Positions 16,985 to 25,725 of a stretch of 64,000 nt of DNA are shown here, piece by piece. Source of the DNA: Anianabacter salinae. GTDB lineage: Bacteria > Pseudomonadota > Alphaproteobacteria > Rhodobacterales > Rhodobacteraceae. The DNA lies in assembly GCF_019061145.1 (NCBI RefSeq), contig NZ_JAHQZS010000003.1:186001-250000 (forward strand). The letters are read 5' to 3'. Within the stretch, counting starts at the first letter, position 1; the number at the start of each line of letters is the position of its first letter. Both the position numbers and the translations under genes were made by a program. The notes below the pieces were generated by a model. That model ran no database searches. It saw nothing but the letters and a program-made list of their open reading frames with translations, and had not been told where the DNA came from.

Positions 16985-17583
16985 CACAGGTCGAGGAACA
17001 CGGTTTCCCCGTCGCCTTGCAGCACGATGTTGAACGTGTACTGCCCGTCGCCGGTTTTCCTGGCGATCAGGGTGGACACGCGCTGGCGTTGTTCGATCCG
17101 TGCCAGCAGCGGGTCGCTGTCGTTGTCCTCGTCCTCGAAGTAGATGCGGGTGGACAGGCCGATGTTGATGCCGCGCGCCACGATCCAGACCGAGATGTGC
17201 GGCGCCTGCGTGCCGCCATAGCGCATCGGCGTGCGGCCCGGTTTGACGGTGCGCAGGGTGAACTTGCCGGTCTCCTTGTCGGCGGCGAAGCGGCAGAAGC
17301 CGTTCACCTTGGGATCGGCGCCGGGCTGGCCGGGATAGAGGCCCGCCGCATCCGCCTGCCAGCTTTCCAGCATCGCGTCGCGCAAGGCCCAGCCAGTGCC
17401 GTCGATCACCTCGCCGGTGATGGTGACGATCTCGCCCGCCGCGCCGTCCTCGATCGGTGAGACGCCAAGATCGACCGGGTAGATCGAGGTGATGCCGGTG
17501 AAGGACGGGATACAGCCGATATGGACGTAAGGCCCGCCGGTCTGCGACGGGGTTTCCATCAGGGTGGTCAGTTCCTGTGTCAT
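16984..17583 (-). CDS. pcaG: protocatechuate 3,4-dioxygenase, alpha subunit
   Basis: Non-catalytic partner of PcaH in intradiol ring cleavage of protocatechuate. 199 residues: QTGGPYVHIGCIPS at the N-terminus, a beta-sandwich core with LRDAMLESWQADAAGLYPG, FTLRTVKPG and APHISVWIVARGI. As expected for the alpha subunit, the iron-binding Tyr and His pairs are not conserved. One base separates its ATG from the pcaH stop; its own stop is coupled to the hydrolase. Confidence 0.95.
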   Translation of the reverse strand: MTQELTTLMETPSQTGGPYVHIGCIPSFTGITSIYPVDLGVSPIEDGAAGEIVTITGEVIDGTGWALRDAMLESWQADAAGLYPGQPGADPKVNGFCRFAADKETGKFTLRTVKPGRTPMRYGGTQAPHISVWIVARGINIGLSTRIYFEDEDNDSDPLLARIEQRQRVSTLIARKTGDGQYTFNIVLQGDGETVFLDL

Positions 17584-17584
17584 C

Positions 17585-18310
17585 TTACATCCCTTCCAGC
17601 TTGTTCTCGAACATCGTCTGGCGGTTGCCGCGCAGGACGATGTCGAACTTGTAGGCGAGGTAATCCATCGGGCGCGATCCCTGCATGTCGAGCGGGGCGA
17701 CCAGCCGGTCGAGCTGGCTGCGCGACTTGATCGTCGCGGCGATGGGGCACAGGTCGATCAGCGGATCGCCCTGGAAATACATCTGGGAAATGAGCCGCTG
17801 GCCGAAGGCGTGGCCGAAGATCGAAAAGTGGATGTGCATCGGCCGCCAGTCGTTCGCGCGGTTCGGCCAGGGATAGGCGCCCGGGCGGATCGTCAAGAAC
17901 TCGTAGAACCCGTTGTCGTCCGTGATCGTGCGCCCGCAGCCGCCGAAATTGGGGTCGAGCGGCGCAAAGTAATTGTCCTTGACGTGGCGATAGCGCCCGC
18001 CGGCGTTGGCCTGCCAGATTTCGACCAGCGTATTCGGCACGGGGCGCGCATTCTCGTCCAGCACCCGGCCATGAACGCGGATGCGCTCGCCCACGGCGAG
18101 GCCTTCGCCTTGGGTGTAGTTCACGATCAGGTTGTTGTCGTGCTTGCCCAGGATGCCGTGGCCGAAGGTCGGGCCGGTTTCCTCGGAGATGGTCGATTCC
18201 ATCGAAAGAAGCGGCCAGCGCGGGCTGCGCGGCACGGCGGTCTTGTAATCGACATCATAGGCAGGCGGGTGCGCCGCGCGGTTGCGCGGGATGAGCGGCC
18301 CGTGGTCCAT
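17585..18310 (-). CDS. pcaH: protocatechuate 3,4-dioxygenase, beta subunit
   Basis: Catalytic non-haem Fe(III) subunit that opens protocatechuate to 3-carboxy-cis,cis-muconate. 241 residues, with LVEIWQANAGGRYRHVKDNY (iron Tyr in GRYRH), a second Tyr in GAYPW, and the His pair in RPMHIHFSIFG. The start at 18310 shares one base with the pcaC stop (TGATG). The same frame is open for another 900 bp upstream, but that part lies antisense-like over pcaC and pcaD and is not protein. Confidence 0.96.
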   Translation of the reverse strand: MDHGPLIPRNRAAHPPAYDVDYKTAVPRSPRWPLLSMESTISEETGPTFGHGILGKHDNNLIVNYTQGEGLAVGERIRVHGRVLDENARPVPNTLVEIWQANAGGRYRHVKDNYFAPLDPNFGGCGRTITDDNGFYEFLTIRPGAYPWPNRANDWRPMHIHFSIFGHAFGQRLISQMYFQGDPLIDLCPIAATIKSRSQLDRLVAPLDMQGSRPMDYLAYKFDIVLRGNRQTMFENKLEGM

Positions 18311-18687
18311 CAGTCCTGTCCCTCCATTTCGGCATAGGTCTCTTTCGCGATCTTGATCGCGTGGTTGGCGCGCGGCACGCCCGCGTAGATCGCGACGTGC
18401 AGAAGCGCCTCGATCACGTCGTCCTTGCTGGCGCCGGTGTTGGCGGTGGCGCGGATGTGCATCGCGACTTCCTCGTGGTTCCCCAGCGCGGCCAGCAGCG
18501 CGATGGTCAGCATCGAGCGTTCGCGCGGGCTGATCGTGTCGCGCGACCACACAGAGCCCCAGGCGGATTCCGTGATGAGGGTCTGGAACGGCTCGTCGAA
18601 GGCGGTCTTTTTCGCCTCGGCGCGGTCGACGTGGGCGTCGCCAAGGACGCGGCGGCGGGTCTTCATGCCATCGTCGAAACGGGTCAT
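18310..18687 (-). CDS. pcaC: 4-carboxymuconolactone decarboxylase
   Basis: Decarboxylates 4-carboxymuconolactone to beta-ketoadipate enol-lactone. 125 residues of the AhpD-like/CMD fold, with SPRERSMLTIALLAALGNHEE and HIRATANTGASKDDVIE typical of PcaC. The start at 18687 (MTRFDDGMKTRRRVLG) is chosen over a Met 12 codons upstream because the family N-terminus begins here. Lies between pcaD and pcaH, with repeat copy B in the gap to pcaD. Confidence 0.95.
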   Translation of the reverse strand: MTRFDDGMKTRRRVLGDAHVDRAEAKKTAFDEPFQTLITESAWGSVWSRDTISPRERSMLTIALLAALGNHEEVAMHIRATANTGASKDDVIEALLHVAIYAGVPRANHAIKIAKETYAEMEGQD

Positions 18688-18733
18688 GTGCGGCGCTCCG
18701 ATCCGGTTTCCGGTGCTGCGCACCGGACCGGCC

Positions 18734-18780
18734 GGGGGCTCTGCCCCCGGACCCCCGGAGGTATTTGGAGACCAAAGATG
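18734..18780 (-). repeat. pca-associated intergenic repeat, copy B
   Basis: It carries the same GGGGGC-TCT-GCCCCC hairpin (18734-18748) as copy A, then a 29-mer at 18752-18780 that differs from copy A in a single base. It lacks the 20-bp insert of copy A. It lies 30 nt after the pcaD stop in the pcaD-pcaC gap, in the same orientation relative to transcription. Confidence 0.75.
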
Positions 18781-18810
18781 GCAGCAGGTGCCGGGGCGGT
18801 GAGGGGGCGA

Positions 18811-19599
18811 TCAGGCATGGCCGGTGTCCTTGATGAATTTCGTCAGCACTTCCGCATATTCGGCGGGGTTCTCGACGCAAGGCAGATGGCCCGCGCCGCG
18901 GATCAGGTGAAAGCGGCTGCCCTTGATGAGATCGGCGGTCTCGCGCACGAGATCGGGCGGGGTCGAGCCATCCTCGGAGCCGGCGATGGCGAGGGTCGGC
19001 AGGGTCAGGCTGGCAGTGGTGGTGTAGAAATCGGTGCCCGAGATCGCAGCGGAGCAGCCGATGTAGCCCTCGGCGGGGGTGCGGGTGAGCATGTTGCGCC
19101 ACGCCTCCAGCGCGGGCGTCCGGCGGAACGATTTGGAGAACCACCGCTCCATCACCGGGTCGGCCAGTGCCTCGATCCCGCCGTCGCGGACGCCGTCGAT
19201 GCGTTGTTGCCACATCTCGGGCGTACCGATCCGGGCGGCGGTGTTCGAGATCACCATGGCGCGCACGAGGTCCATGCGTTTCACCGCCAGCCCTTGCGCG
19301 ATCATGCCGCCGATGGACAGCCCGACCAGCAGGCAGTCCTTGACGGTCAGGTGATCCAGAAGCTGTTCCAGATCGCTGACCAGTGCGCCCATCGCGTAGG
19401 GCGCGGGCGGGCAGGACGACAGGCCATGGCCGCGCTTGTCGTAGCGGATGATCCGCAGGCCCTTGGGCAGTAGCGGGAGCACCTGGTCCCAGAGCCGCAG
19501 GTCCGTGCCCAGCGAATTGGCGAAGACCACCGGCGCGCCGGACGGATCGCCGTCCTCGCGGTAATGGATATTTGTGTCCTTGAGTTCGGCGATCTGCAT
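18811..19599 (-). CDS. pcaD: 3-oxoadipate enol-lactonase
   Basis: Hydrolyses beta-ketoadipate enol-lactone to beta-ketoadipate. 262-residue alpha/beta hydrolase: VVFANSLGTDLRLWD oxyanion region, GLSIGG nucleophile elbow with Ser, and GAGHLPCVENP with the catalytic His. This spacing is characteristic of PcaD. Starts 30 bp after pobA with no terminator between, so pobA and pcaD are probably on one transcript. Confidence 0.94.
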   Translation of the reverse strand: MQIAELKDTNIHYREDGDPSGAPVVFANSLGTDLRLWDQVLPLLPKGLRIIRYDKRGHGLSSCPPAPYAMGALVSDLEQLLDHLTVKDCLLVGLSIGGMIAQGLAVKRMDLVRAMVISNTAARIGTPEMWQQRIDGVRDGGIEALADPVMERWFSKSFRRTPALEAWRNMLTRTPAEGYIGCSAAISGTDFYTTTASLTLPTLAIAGSEDGSTPPDLVRETADLIKGSRFHLIRGAGHLPCVENPAEYAEVLTKFIKDTGHA

Positions 19600-19628
19600 G
19601 GCGGTCTCCTCCGGTGTGCGGGGCCGGA

Positions 19629-20798
19629 TCAGTAGGGCAGCCCCACGTAGTTCTCGGCCATCACCGTCTGCGCTGCAACCGACGCTTCAAGCTGTTCCAG
19701 TTCGGTTTCCTGGATGCGCTGGTCGAAATCGGATTGTTCCGGGAAGCGGTGCATCAGCGTGGTGAACCACCACGAGAAGCGGATCGCGCCCCAGACCCGG
19801 GCCAGCGCCTTTTGCGAATACTGTTCCAGCCCGCTGTCGTCGCCGTGCCGGAAATGCGCGACGAGCGCATCGGCGGCGTATTTCACGTCGCCGATGGCGA
19901 GGTTCAGGCCCTTGGCGCCGGTGGGCGGCACGATATGGGCGGCATCGCCGCACAGAAGCAGGCGACCCCAGCGCATCGGCTCGGCCACGTAGGACCGCAA
20001 GGGAGCGAGCGATTTCTCGATCGACGGGCCGGTGACGAGGCGATCTGCGGCCTCTTCGGGAATGCGGCGTTTGAGTTCGTCCCAGAACGCGTCATCCGTC
20101 CATTTCTCGATCGGATCATCGACCGGGGCCTGCACGTAATAGCGCGACAGGTTGGCGTTGCGCATCGAGCAGAGCGCGAAGCCGCGGCTGTGGTTGGCGT
20201 AGATCAACTCGTGATCGACGGGCGGCGTTTCCGACAGGATGCCGAGCCAGCCGAAGGGGTAGACCCGTTCGTACTCCTTCAGCACGTTCGCAGGCATCGA
20301 ACGGCGCGAGACGCCGTGATACCCGTCGCAGCCGATGACAAAGTCGCAGTCGACGCGGCGTTCGGTGCCGTCCTTGTGGTAGGTCACGTAAGGCGCGGTG
20401 CTGTCCAGCGCGCGGGGCGTGACGCCTTCCGCTTCGTGGATCACGATGCCGTCCATCGCGTCGCGGGCCTTGTAGAGATCCGATGTCACCTCGGTCTGGC
20501 CGTAGACCATGACCTGCTTGCCGGTGGTCTTGTGGAAATCGACGCGGAAGCCGCGGTTCTGCAAGGCGAGGTATGTTCCGGTATGGGGAAAGCCCTCGGC
20601 GTCCATGCGCGGGCCGATCCCGGCGTCGCGCAACAACTCGACCGAGCCCCATTCCAGCACTCCCGCGCGAATGCGGCTGAGCACATAGTCCCGCGTGCGG
20701 CGTTCGAGGACGACGGTGTCGATCCCTGCCTTGTGCAGCAGTTGGCTGAGAAGCAGTCCCGACGGGCCACCGCCGATGATACAGACCTGTGTGCGCAT
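19629..20798 (-). CDS. pobA: 4-hydroxybenzoate 3-monooxygenase
   Basis: FAD/NADPH hydroxylase that turns 4-hydroxybenzoate into protocatechuate, feeding the pca genes. 389 residues, standard length. IIGGGPSGLLLSQLL is the FAD-binding loop, CDGYHGVSRRSMP the DG motif, and GDAAHIVPPTGAKGLNLAIGD the second FAD motif, all as in PobA. It is the first gene of the catabolic run, with a GGGAGAG ribosome site and a palindrome 37-55 bp upstream of the start. Confidence 0.97.
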   Translation of the reverse strand: MRTQVCIIGGGPSGLLLSQLLHKAGIDTVVLERRTRDYVLSRIRAGVLEWGSVELLRDAGIGPRMDAEGFPHTGTYLALQNRGFRVDFHKTTGKQVMVYGQTEVTSDLYKARDAMDGIVIHEAEGVTPRALDSTAPYVTYHKDGTERRVDCDFVIGCDGYHGVSRRSMPANVLKEYERVYPFGWLGILSETPPVDHELIYANHSRGFALCSMRNANLSRYYVQAPVDDPIEKWTDDAFWDELKRRIPEEAADRLVTGPSIEKSLAPLRSYVAEPMRWGRLLLCGDAAHIVPPTGAKGLNLAIGDVKYAADALVAHFRHGDDSGLEQYSQKALARVWGAIRFSWWFTTLMHRFPEQSDFDQRIQETELEQLEASVAAQTVMAENYVGLPY

Positions 20799-20834
20799 GA
20801 AATGTCTCTCCCTACATGCATCTTTGCAGCAAGG

Positions 20835-20853
20835 TAGTTGTCATTGTCAACTA
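20835..20853 (-). promoter_or_regulatory. candidate operator of the pobA-pca operon
   Basis: An inverted repeat TAGTTG-N7-CAACTA (20835-20840 and 20848-20853) lies 37-55 bp before the pobA ATG. On the coding strand it contains TTGACA, which could be a -35 box, so a bound repressor or activator would act on this promoter. No regulator gene is adjacent. No convincing -10 box was found. Confidence 0.5.
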
Positions 20854-21399
20854 TCAAGGGCAGGACCGCGCGGAATTGCGATCCGGGTGACGCGGCCGGG
20901 GCGGGCGCGTTTCATCCACAGGCCCAAAGGCGGGTGCCGGACAGGGCCGCGTGCAGGCCCTGATGCGGGGAAAGTGCAAGCGGCGCGCAGTGCTGTCCGG
21001 GCGGCTGCTTGCGCAGCGCCACGGGGCAGGGACAGCCGGATTGCGGGTTTAGGCCGAAAGGCGGATGGCTGGTGTAATGGCCAGCGGCGGGTGCGCCAAG
21101 GGGCTTGGATTGCAGGTTCCGATGAGAGGCGTGATGCGAGAACATTCCTTCGCGCTGGCAGTGGGTTACGGTGCGCAATTGGCATCATTTCCGGGGGCGT
21201 CATGGCCACCCGTCACCACTGGAAAGCCCCCCTTGAACGGGCAAGGTCGCGCAGGGCTTGCACCAGCCGGAAGGCCCCGGTTCAGCCCGCTCGCCTGGCG
21301 GAGGGGCGCTGGTGCGGCGGGCCGCAATGTGCGAAACGGACAGGCCCATCCGTCCTCGATCCCGTGGCGGTGACAGCCCTCATGCTACCGGACGTTGCG
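20854..21399. other. 550-bp stretch without a recognisable gene
   Basis: Between the pobA promoter and the dehydratase stop. It is GC-rich and open frames exist on both strands, but none has a ribosome site plus a credible protein; their products are Pro/Arg-rich in the manner of shadow frames. It may be the remains of a lost gene, for example the regulator that would be expected beside pobA, but I see no motif that supports this. Confidence 0.4.
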
Positions 21400-22380
21400 T
21401 CAGGTTCCGTCCCCGTACTTTTCCACAGCGGCGGCAAAAAGCGCCGGGTCGACGTTGCCGCCCGAGGCCACCGCGATCACCGTGTCGCCCGTCACCGCGT
21501 CGGGGTGATAGAGCGCCGCTGCAAGGGCGACCGCGCCGCCGGGTTCCAGCACGATCTTGAGCCGCAGGAAGGCAGCGGCCATGGCACGCAGGCAGTCCTC
21601 GTCGGGCACGGCGATGCCGGGGCCGCACCGGGCGTGCATGATCGGGAAGGTCAGGGTGCCGGGCGCGGGCGTGACGATGGCGTCGCAGATCGAGCCGCTC
21701 AGGCGGGCGTTCCGCTCGATCCGGCCTGAGGCGAGCGAGCGCGCCACATCGTCGAAGCCCTCGGGCTCGACCGGGCGGGCGCGCAGACCGGGGGCGCGAT
21801 CCGCCAGCGCCAGCGCGATGCCCGAGGTCAGTCCGCCGCCCCCGCAACAGACCAGCACGTCAGCGGTGGTGACGCCCAACTCGGTGGCCTGGGCGGCGAT
21901 TTCCAGCCCGGCCGTGCCCTGACCCGCGATCACCTGCGGATCGTCATAGGGCTTGACCAGCACGAGGCCGCGTTCCTCGGCCAGGGCCGCGCCGATGGCG
22001 TCACGGTCCTCAAGGGCGCGGTCATAGAGGATCACCTCGGCGCCGAGTGCACGGGTGTTGGCGATCTTGAGGGCGGGGGCGTCCGACGGCATCACGATCA
22101 CGGCGGGTACACCGTGTTCGCGCGCGGCATGGGCGACGCCCTGCGCGTGATTGCCCGACGAATACGCGATGACGCCGCGCGCCCGCGTGTCCGGGTCCAG
22201 CGCCGACAGGGCGGACCAGCCGCCGCGAAACTTGAACGATCCGGTATGCTGCAGGCATTCAGGTTTCACGAAGACGCGGCGCCCGGCGATCTGGTCGAGA
22301 AACGGCGACGACAGCAGCGGCGTGCGCCGCACCTTGCCGGCCAGGCGGATCGCGGCCGCCTCGATCATCTCGATGTTCAT
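21400..22380 (-). CDS. threonine/serine dehydratase-like PLP enzyme
   Basis: Fold type II PLP enzyme of 326 residues, likely deaminating threonine or serine to an oxoacid. PECLQHTGSFKFRGG holds the PLP lysine, SSGNHAQGVA binds the substrate carboxylate, and CCGGGGLTSGIALA binds the cofactor phosphate. There is no ACT domain, so it resembles the catabolic rather than the biosynthetic type; hydroxyectoine-linked EutB-like enzymes are an alternative. The ATG at 22380 overlaps the hydrolase stop by 4 bases. Confidence 0.85.
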   Translation of the reverse strand: MNIEMIEAAAIRLAGKVRRTPLLSSPFLDQIAGRRVFVKPECLQHTGSFKFRGGWSALSALDPDTRARGVIAYSSGNHAQGVAHAAREHGVPAVIVMPSDAPALKIANTRALGAEVILYDRALEDRDAIGAALAEERGLVLVKPYDDPQVIAGQGTAGLEIAAQATELGVTTADVLVCCGGGGLTSGIALALADRAPGLRARPVEPEGFDDVARSLASGRIERNARLSGSICDAIVTPAPGTLTFPIMHARCGPGIAVPDEDCLRAMAAAFLRLKIVLEPGGAVALAAALYHPDAVTGDTVIAVASGGNVDPALFAAAVEKYGDGT

Positions 22381-23195
22381 AGGCCGGCCAGCCAGGAGCG
22401 GATGGTCTCGATCGCCTCGGGCTCGTCGAGGAACGGAATATGCCCGCGCCCCGGCACTTCGGCCTGGATCAGATCGGGGCGACGGCGGCACATTTCCTCG
22501 ACGGTGGCGGGCGACAGAAGGTCCGAATTCGCGCCTCGGATCACCGCGAGCGGTAGGCCGTCCATTGCGTCGAACAGGGGCCACAGATCGACGGGACCGG
22601 CGGCATTGGCCACATCGAACGCGTCCTTTAGGCGCGGGTCGTAGTTGATGTTCAGACCGGTGTCTGTCTCGACGGTGTGGCGCGCGGCCTCTTCCGCCCA
22701 GCGACTGTCCGGCACGCCCTCGAAATCGGGAAATGCGCCGGGCAGTGCGGCGGCCAGCTCACTGCGGGTGGCGGCGCGCGGGCGCTGCCCGACATAGGAC
22801 GAGATCCGGTCCAGCCCCGCCTGGTCGATCACGGGGCCGATGTCGTTGAGGCAGACGCCCTGCAGCCGCGCCTTTGACGTGGCGGCCAGCATCATCGCGA
22901 TGATCCCGCCGCGCGAGGTGCCGATGACGGCGGCGCTGTCCAGTCCAAGGTGATCCAGCAGGCTGACGATGTCGCGCGCCTCGACCGGGACCGTGTAGGT
23001 CTCTGGGTCGGCCCAGTCGGATTTGCCGCGCCCGCGATAGTCGGGGCGGATCAGGCGCACATCGGGCAGGTAGGGCGCGAGATAGTCAAAATCGCTGGCA
23101 TTGCGGGTCAGGCCCGGCAGGCACAGGACCGGGCGGCCCTCTCCCTCGTCGAGATAATGGAGCGTCAGTCCATCGGCGCTTTCATAGGTCGGCAT
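22377..23195 (-). CDS. alpha/beta-fold hydrolase
   Basis: A 272-residue hydrolase: LCLPGLTRNASDFDYLA oxyanion loop, PDYRGRGKSDWA, GTSRGG nucleophile elbow (Ser) and GRGHIPFLDEPE catalytic His. Substrate unknown. Start at 23195 shares one base with the stop of the haloacid dehalogenase upstream, and its own stop is coupled to the dehydratase, so the three enzymes form a tight operon that probably degrades one class of compound. Confidence 0.87.
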   Translation of the reverse strand: MPTYESADGLTLHYLDEGEGRPVLCLPGLTRNASDFDYLAPYLPDVRLIRPDYRGRGKSDWADPETYTVPVEARDIVSLLDHLGLDSAAVIGTSRGGIIAMMLAATSKARLQGVCLNDIGPVIDQAGLDRISSYVGQRPRAATRSELAAALPGAFPDFEGVPDSRWAEEAARHTVETDTGLNINYDPRLKDAFDVANAAGPVDLWPLFDAMDGLPLAVIRGANSDLLSPATVEEMCRRRPDLIQAEVPGRGHIPFLDEPEAIETIRSWLAGL

Positions 23196-23881
23196 CAGAG
23201 CCCCTTGGTCAGGTCGGGAATGGGGGAAAGATCGGTCAGGATGTGGTCCGGCGTCCAGGGCAGGCGGTCGACAGGCTCGCCCGCGCGGTTGACCCATGCG
23301 GTCACGAACCCGAAACCCTTGGCGCAGGCGGCGTCCCAGCCGTTCGAGGAGACGAACAGCACCTCGTCCACCGCGACGCCCATCCGTTCAGGCACAAGGC
23401 GGTAAACCGAGGCATGTGGCTTGAACACGCCCACATCCTCGACCGAGATCACGTCGTCGAGGAACTCGGCCAGCCCGGCGCTTTGCACCGCACCGTCCAG
23501 CATGTCGGGCGAGCCGTTGGACAGGATCGCGGTGGCAAAGCCTTCGGATTTCAGGGTCGCCAGCATCCCCGGCACTTCGGGATAGGCGGACAGCTCGAAA
23601 TAAAGCGCCAGCAGCCGCTCGCGCAGCGCGGCGTCCTCCAGACCGGAAGCCTCCATCGCCCAGTCCAGCCCGTCCTGCGTGACCTGCCAAAAGCCCGTAT
23701 GCGCGCCCGTCACCGCGCGCAGCCAGCTGTATTGCAGCTGTTTCAGGCGCCAGTCGGCGGCCAGTTTCGGCCAGACCTCGGCCAGCGCCTCGTTGCCCGG
23801 CTCGGCGGCAGCCTCGCGGGCGGCGGCAGCCACGTCGAACAGCGTCCCGTATGCGTCAAAGACGCAAGCCTTGATGTTCAT
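23195..23881 (-). CDS. haloacid dehalogenase, type II
   Basis: HAD-superfamily enzyme of 228 residues. FDAYGTLFD carries the nucleophile Asp, LSNGSPDML the Ser/Asn, FKPHASVY the Lys, and SSNGWDAACAKGFGF the acidic end motif typical of L-2-haloacid dehalogenases. It would convert 2-halo acids to 2-hydroxy acids with inversion. The start at 23881 is selected by the family N-terminus MNIKACVFDAYG and the AGGAGG-like CAGGAGGACCCC just before it. First gene of its operon. Confidence 0.9.
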   Translation of the reverse strand: MNIKACVFDAYGTLFDVAAAAREAAAEPGNEALAEVWPKLAADWRLKQLQYSWLRAVTGAHTGFWQVTQDGLDWAMEASGLEDAALRERLLALYFELSAYPEVPGMLATLKSEGFATAILSNGSPDMLDGAVQSAGLAEFLDDVISVEDVGVFKPHASVYRLVPERMGVAVDEVLFVSSNGWDAACAKGFGFVTAWVNRAGEPVDRLPWTPDHILTDLSPIPDLTKGL

Positions 23882-24066
23882 GGGGTCCTCCTGCCTGTCG
23901 CACCGGACATTGGCAGAGCGGGCGGCGCTGGAAAAGCCGTTTCCCGCAGATGCCCGGCCCACCGGGTTTACATCAGGACATGAGCCCTTACCTTGGGGAG
24001 GCATTCGCGGGCACCCGCCGAGACTGGCGGCCTCGCTTCATTCACCCCGACATCAAGGAGACTCCA

Positions 24067-24495
24067 ATGACGCAGGTCAAAGCCGGCGACAAGGTTCGCA
24101 TGCACTACACAGGAACGCTGGAAGACGGCACCACATTCGATTCCAGCGCGGGCCGCGAGCCGCTCGAATTCACCGTCGGATCGGGCGAGATCATTCCCGG
24201 CCTCGACAACGCGGTGCCCGGCATGGTGCCCGGCGACACCAAGAAGGTGACCGTGCCGCCGACGGAAGCCTACGGAGAGCATGACCCGGCGCGCGCCCAG
24301 ACCGTGCCGCGCGACCAGATCCCCGACCACATCCCGACCGAGGTCGGCACGCAGTTGCAGCTTCAGACGCCGGACGGGCAAACCGTTCCCGTCGTGGTCG
24401 CGGATGTGAACGAGGCAGAGGTCACGCTTGACGCCAATCACCCGCTGGCGGGCAAGGCGTTGGTCTTCGACGTGGAACTGGTCGAGATCGTCTGA
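24067..24495 (+). CDS. FKBP-type peptidyl-prolyl isomerase, SlyD-like
   Basis: A 142-residue cytoplasmic proline isomerase and chaperone. The FKBP half (VRMHYTGTLEDGTTFDSS, FTVGSGEIIPGLDNAV) flanks an inserted flap with PPTEAYGEHDPA, as in SlyD. The C-terminus DANHPLAGKALVFDVELVEI is conserved in SlyD, but the His-rich metal tail of E. coli SlyD is absent. An AAGGAG ribosome site precedes the ATG at 24067. Confidence 0.92.
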   Translation: MTQVKAGDKVRMHYTGTLEDGTTFDSSAGREPLEFTVGSGEIIPGLDNAVPGMVPGDTKKVTVPPTEAYGEHDPARAQTVPRDQIPDHIPTEVGTQLQLQTPDGQTVPVVVADVNEAEVTLDANHPLAGKALVFDVELVEIV

Positions 24496-24537
24496 TCGCG
24501 CTTCACGCGTCTTCGGGTTGCGCGGTGCGCCGCGCAG

Positions 24538-24565
24538 CCCGCACCGGCCTGCCCGCACCGGCCTG
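24538..24565. repeat. 14-bp perfect tandem repeat
   Basis: CCCGCACCGGCCTG occurs twice back to back (24538-24551 and 24552-24565), between the FKBP stop and the irr stop. It is short and GC-rich and may be a slippage product; no function is evident. Confidence 0.6.
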
Positions 24566-24569
24566 CGGA

Positions 24570-24995
24570 TCAGCTGCGGCGCAGGCGGATGACCACGTCG
24601 ACCTTCGAGATGGTCATGCCTTCGGGCGGCTCGGGCAACTGCGCGATATCCAGCTGATCGGCTGGCGCGTCGGTCAGCCGCCCCTCGTCTTCCCAGAAGA
24701 AATGCGGGTGATCGTCCATCCGCGTATCGAAATAGGACTTGGTCCCCTCGACCGTGACTTCCTGCATCAGCCCGGCGTCGCAGAACGCGCGCAGGGTGTT
24801 GTAGACGGTCGCAAGCGAGACCTTGTCGCCCGACTGCGATGTCGCGGCGAACAGGCTTTCCGCCGTCACATGCCGGTTGTGCCCGTCCCCGACAAGCAAT
24901 GCGGCCAGCGTCACGCGCTGGCGTGTCGGCCGCAGGCCCGCGCGCGACAGCCACTGCGTGCCGCGTTCGACCTGATCTTCCGATGGGGTGCTCAT
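24570..24995 (-). CDS. irr: iron response regulator Irr (Fur family)
   Basis: Alphaproteobacterial iron-limitation regulator controlling haem, iron uptake and storage genes. 141 residues: winged-helix region LRPTRQRVTLAALLV, VSLATVYNTLRAFCDAGL recognition helix, and a dimerisation part with FDTRMDDHPHFFWEDEG, whose His residues are conserved in Irr. The N-terminal haem regulatory motif of Bradyrhizobium Irr is absent, as in other Rhodobacteraceae. The ATG at 24995 has GGAAG 8 nt upstream; an ATG at 25010 is also possible but lacks one. Divergent from fabA. Confidence 0.92.
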   Translation of the reverse strand: MSTPSEDQVERGTQWLSRAGLRPTRQRVTLAALLVGDGHNRHVTAESLFAATSQSGDKVSLATVYNTLRAFCDAGLMQEVTVEGTKSYFDTRMDDHPHFFWEDEGRLTDAPADQLDIAQLPEPPEGMTISKVDVVIRLRRS

Positions 24996-25193
24996 TGCGA
25001 AATCTTCCATGATCGCTGCACATATAGGGCGTTCAGGGCGGGAATTTCAAACATAATTCGACGTCACCCGAACCGTCCGCGTTCGGTCCGCCATATTGCA
25101 GGGCCAGAGCGGGCAGTCTGCTTGCCACGTCTCGCCGCGCGGTGATAGACCCTGCTGGACCAAGGGACACGGCGATCCGGGAGACCGCACCGC

Positions 25194-25703
25194 ATGGCAG
25201 ACTATCCGACCAGCTTCGGCAAGGACGACCTTTTGAAGTGCGCGCGGGGCGAATTGTTCGGCCCCGGCAATGCGCAGCTTCCCGAACCGCCGATGCTGAT
25301 GATGGACCGCATCACCGACATCTCGGGCGACGGCGGCGCGCACGGCAAGGGTCATGTCGTGGCCGAATTCGACATCACGCCGGACCTGTGGTTCTTCGAA
25401 TGCCATTTTCCGGGCAACCCGATCATGCCCGGCTGCCTTGGCCTTGACGGGCTGTGGCAGCTGACCGGCTTCAACCTGGGCTGGCGCGGCTGGCAGGGGC
25501 GCGGCTATGCGCTGGGCGTGGGCGAGGTCAAGCTGACCGGCATGGTGCGCCCGGACCGCAAGATGTTGACGTATTACGTCGATTTCACCAAGGCGGTGCA
25601 GACCCGCCGCCTGACCATGGGCGTCGCCGACGGCCGGGTCGAGGCGGACGGCGAAACCATCTACCAGGTCAAGGACATGAAGGTCGCTCTTTCCGAGAGC
25701 TGA
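25194..25703 (+). CDS. fabA: 3-hydroxydecanoyl-ACP dehydratase/isomerase
   Basis: Makes trans-2-decenoyl-ACP and isomerises it to cis-3, the branch point for unsaturated fatty acids. 169 residues; the hotdog-fold active site His is in [11 protein letters not shown] and the Asp in [10 protein letters not shown]. First gene of fabA-fabB-fabI; 22 bp to fabB. Divergent from irr, with 198 bp between the two starts that should hold both promoters. Confidence 0.97.
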   Translation: MADYPTSFGKDDLLKCARGELFGPGNAQLPEPPMLMMDRITDISGDGGAHGKGHVVAEFDITPDLWFFECHFPGNPIMPGCLGLDGLWQLTGFNLGWRGWQGRGYALGVGEVKLTGMVRPDRKMLTYYVDFTKAVQTRRLTMGVADGRVEADGETIYQVKDMKVALSES

Positions 25704-25725
25704 CCCGCGACAAGGAGAATCCCCC

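Noticed and set aside
17585-19213. pcaH frame extended to 542 residues
   Set aside because: The extension runs through pcaC and part of pcaD in another frame; the coupled ATG at 18310 is the real start.
20847-21373. Several overlapping small frames on both strands between pobA and the dehydratase
   Set aside because: No ribosome sites, products are Pro/Arg-rich, and no motif could be recognised.
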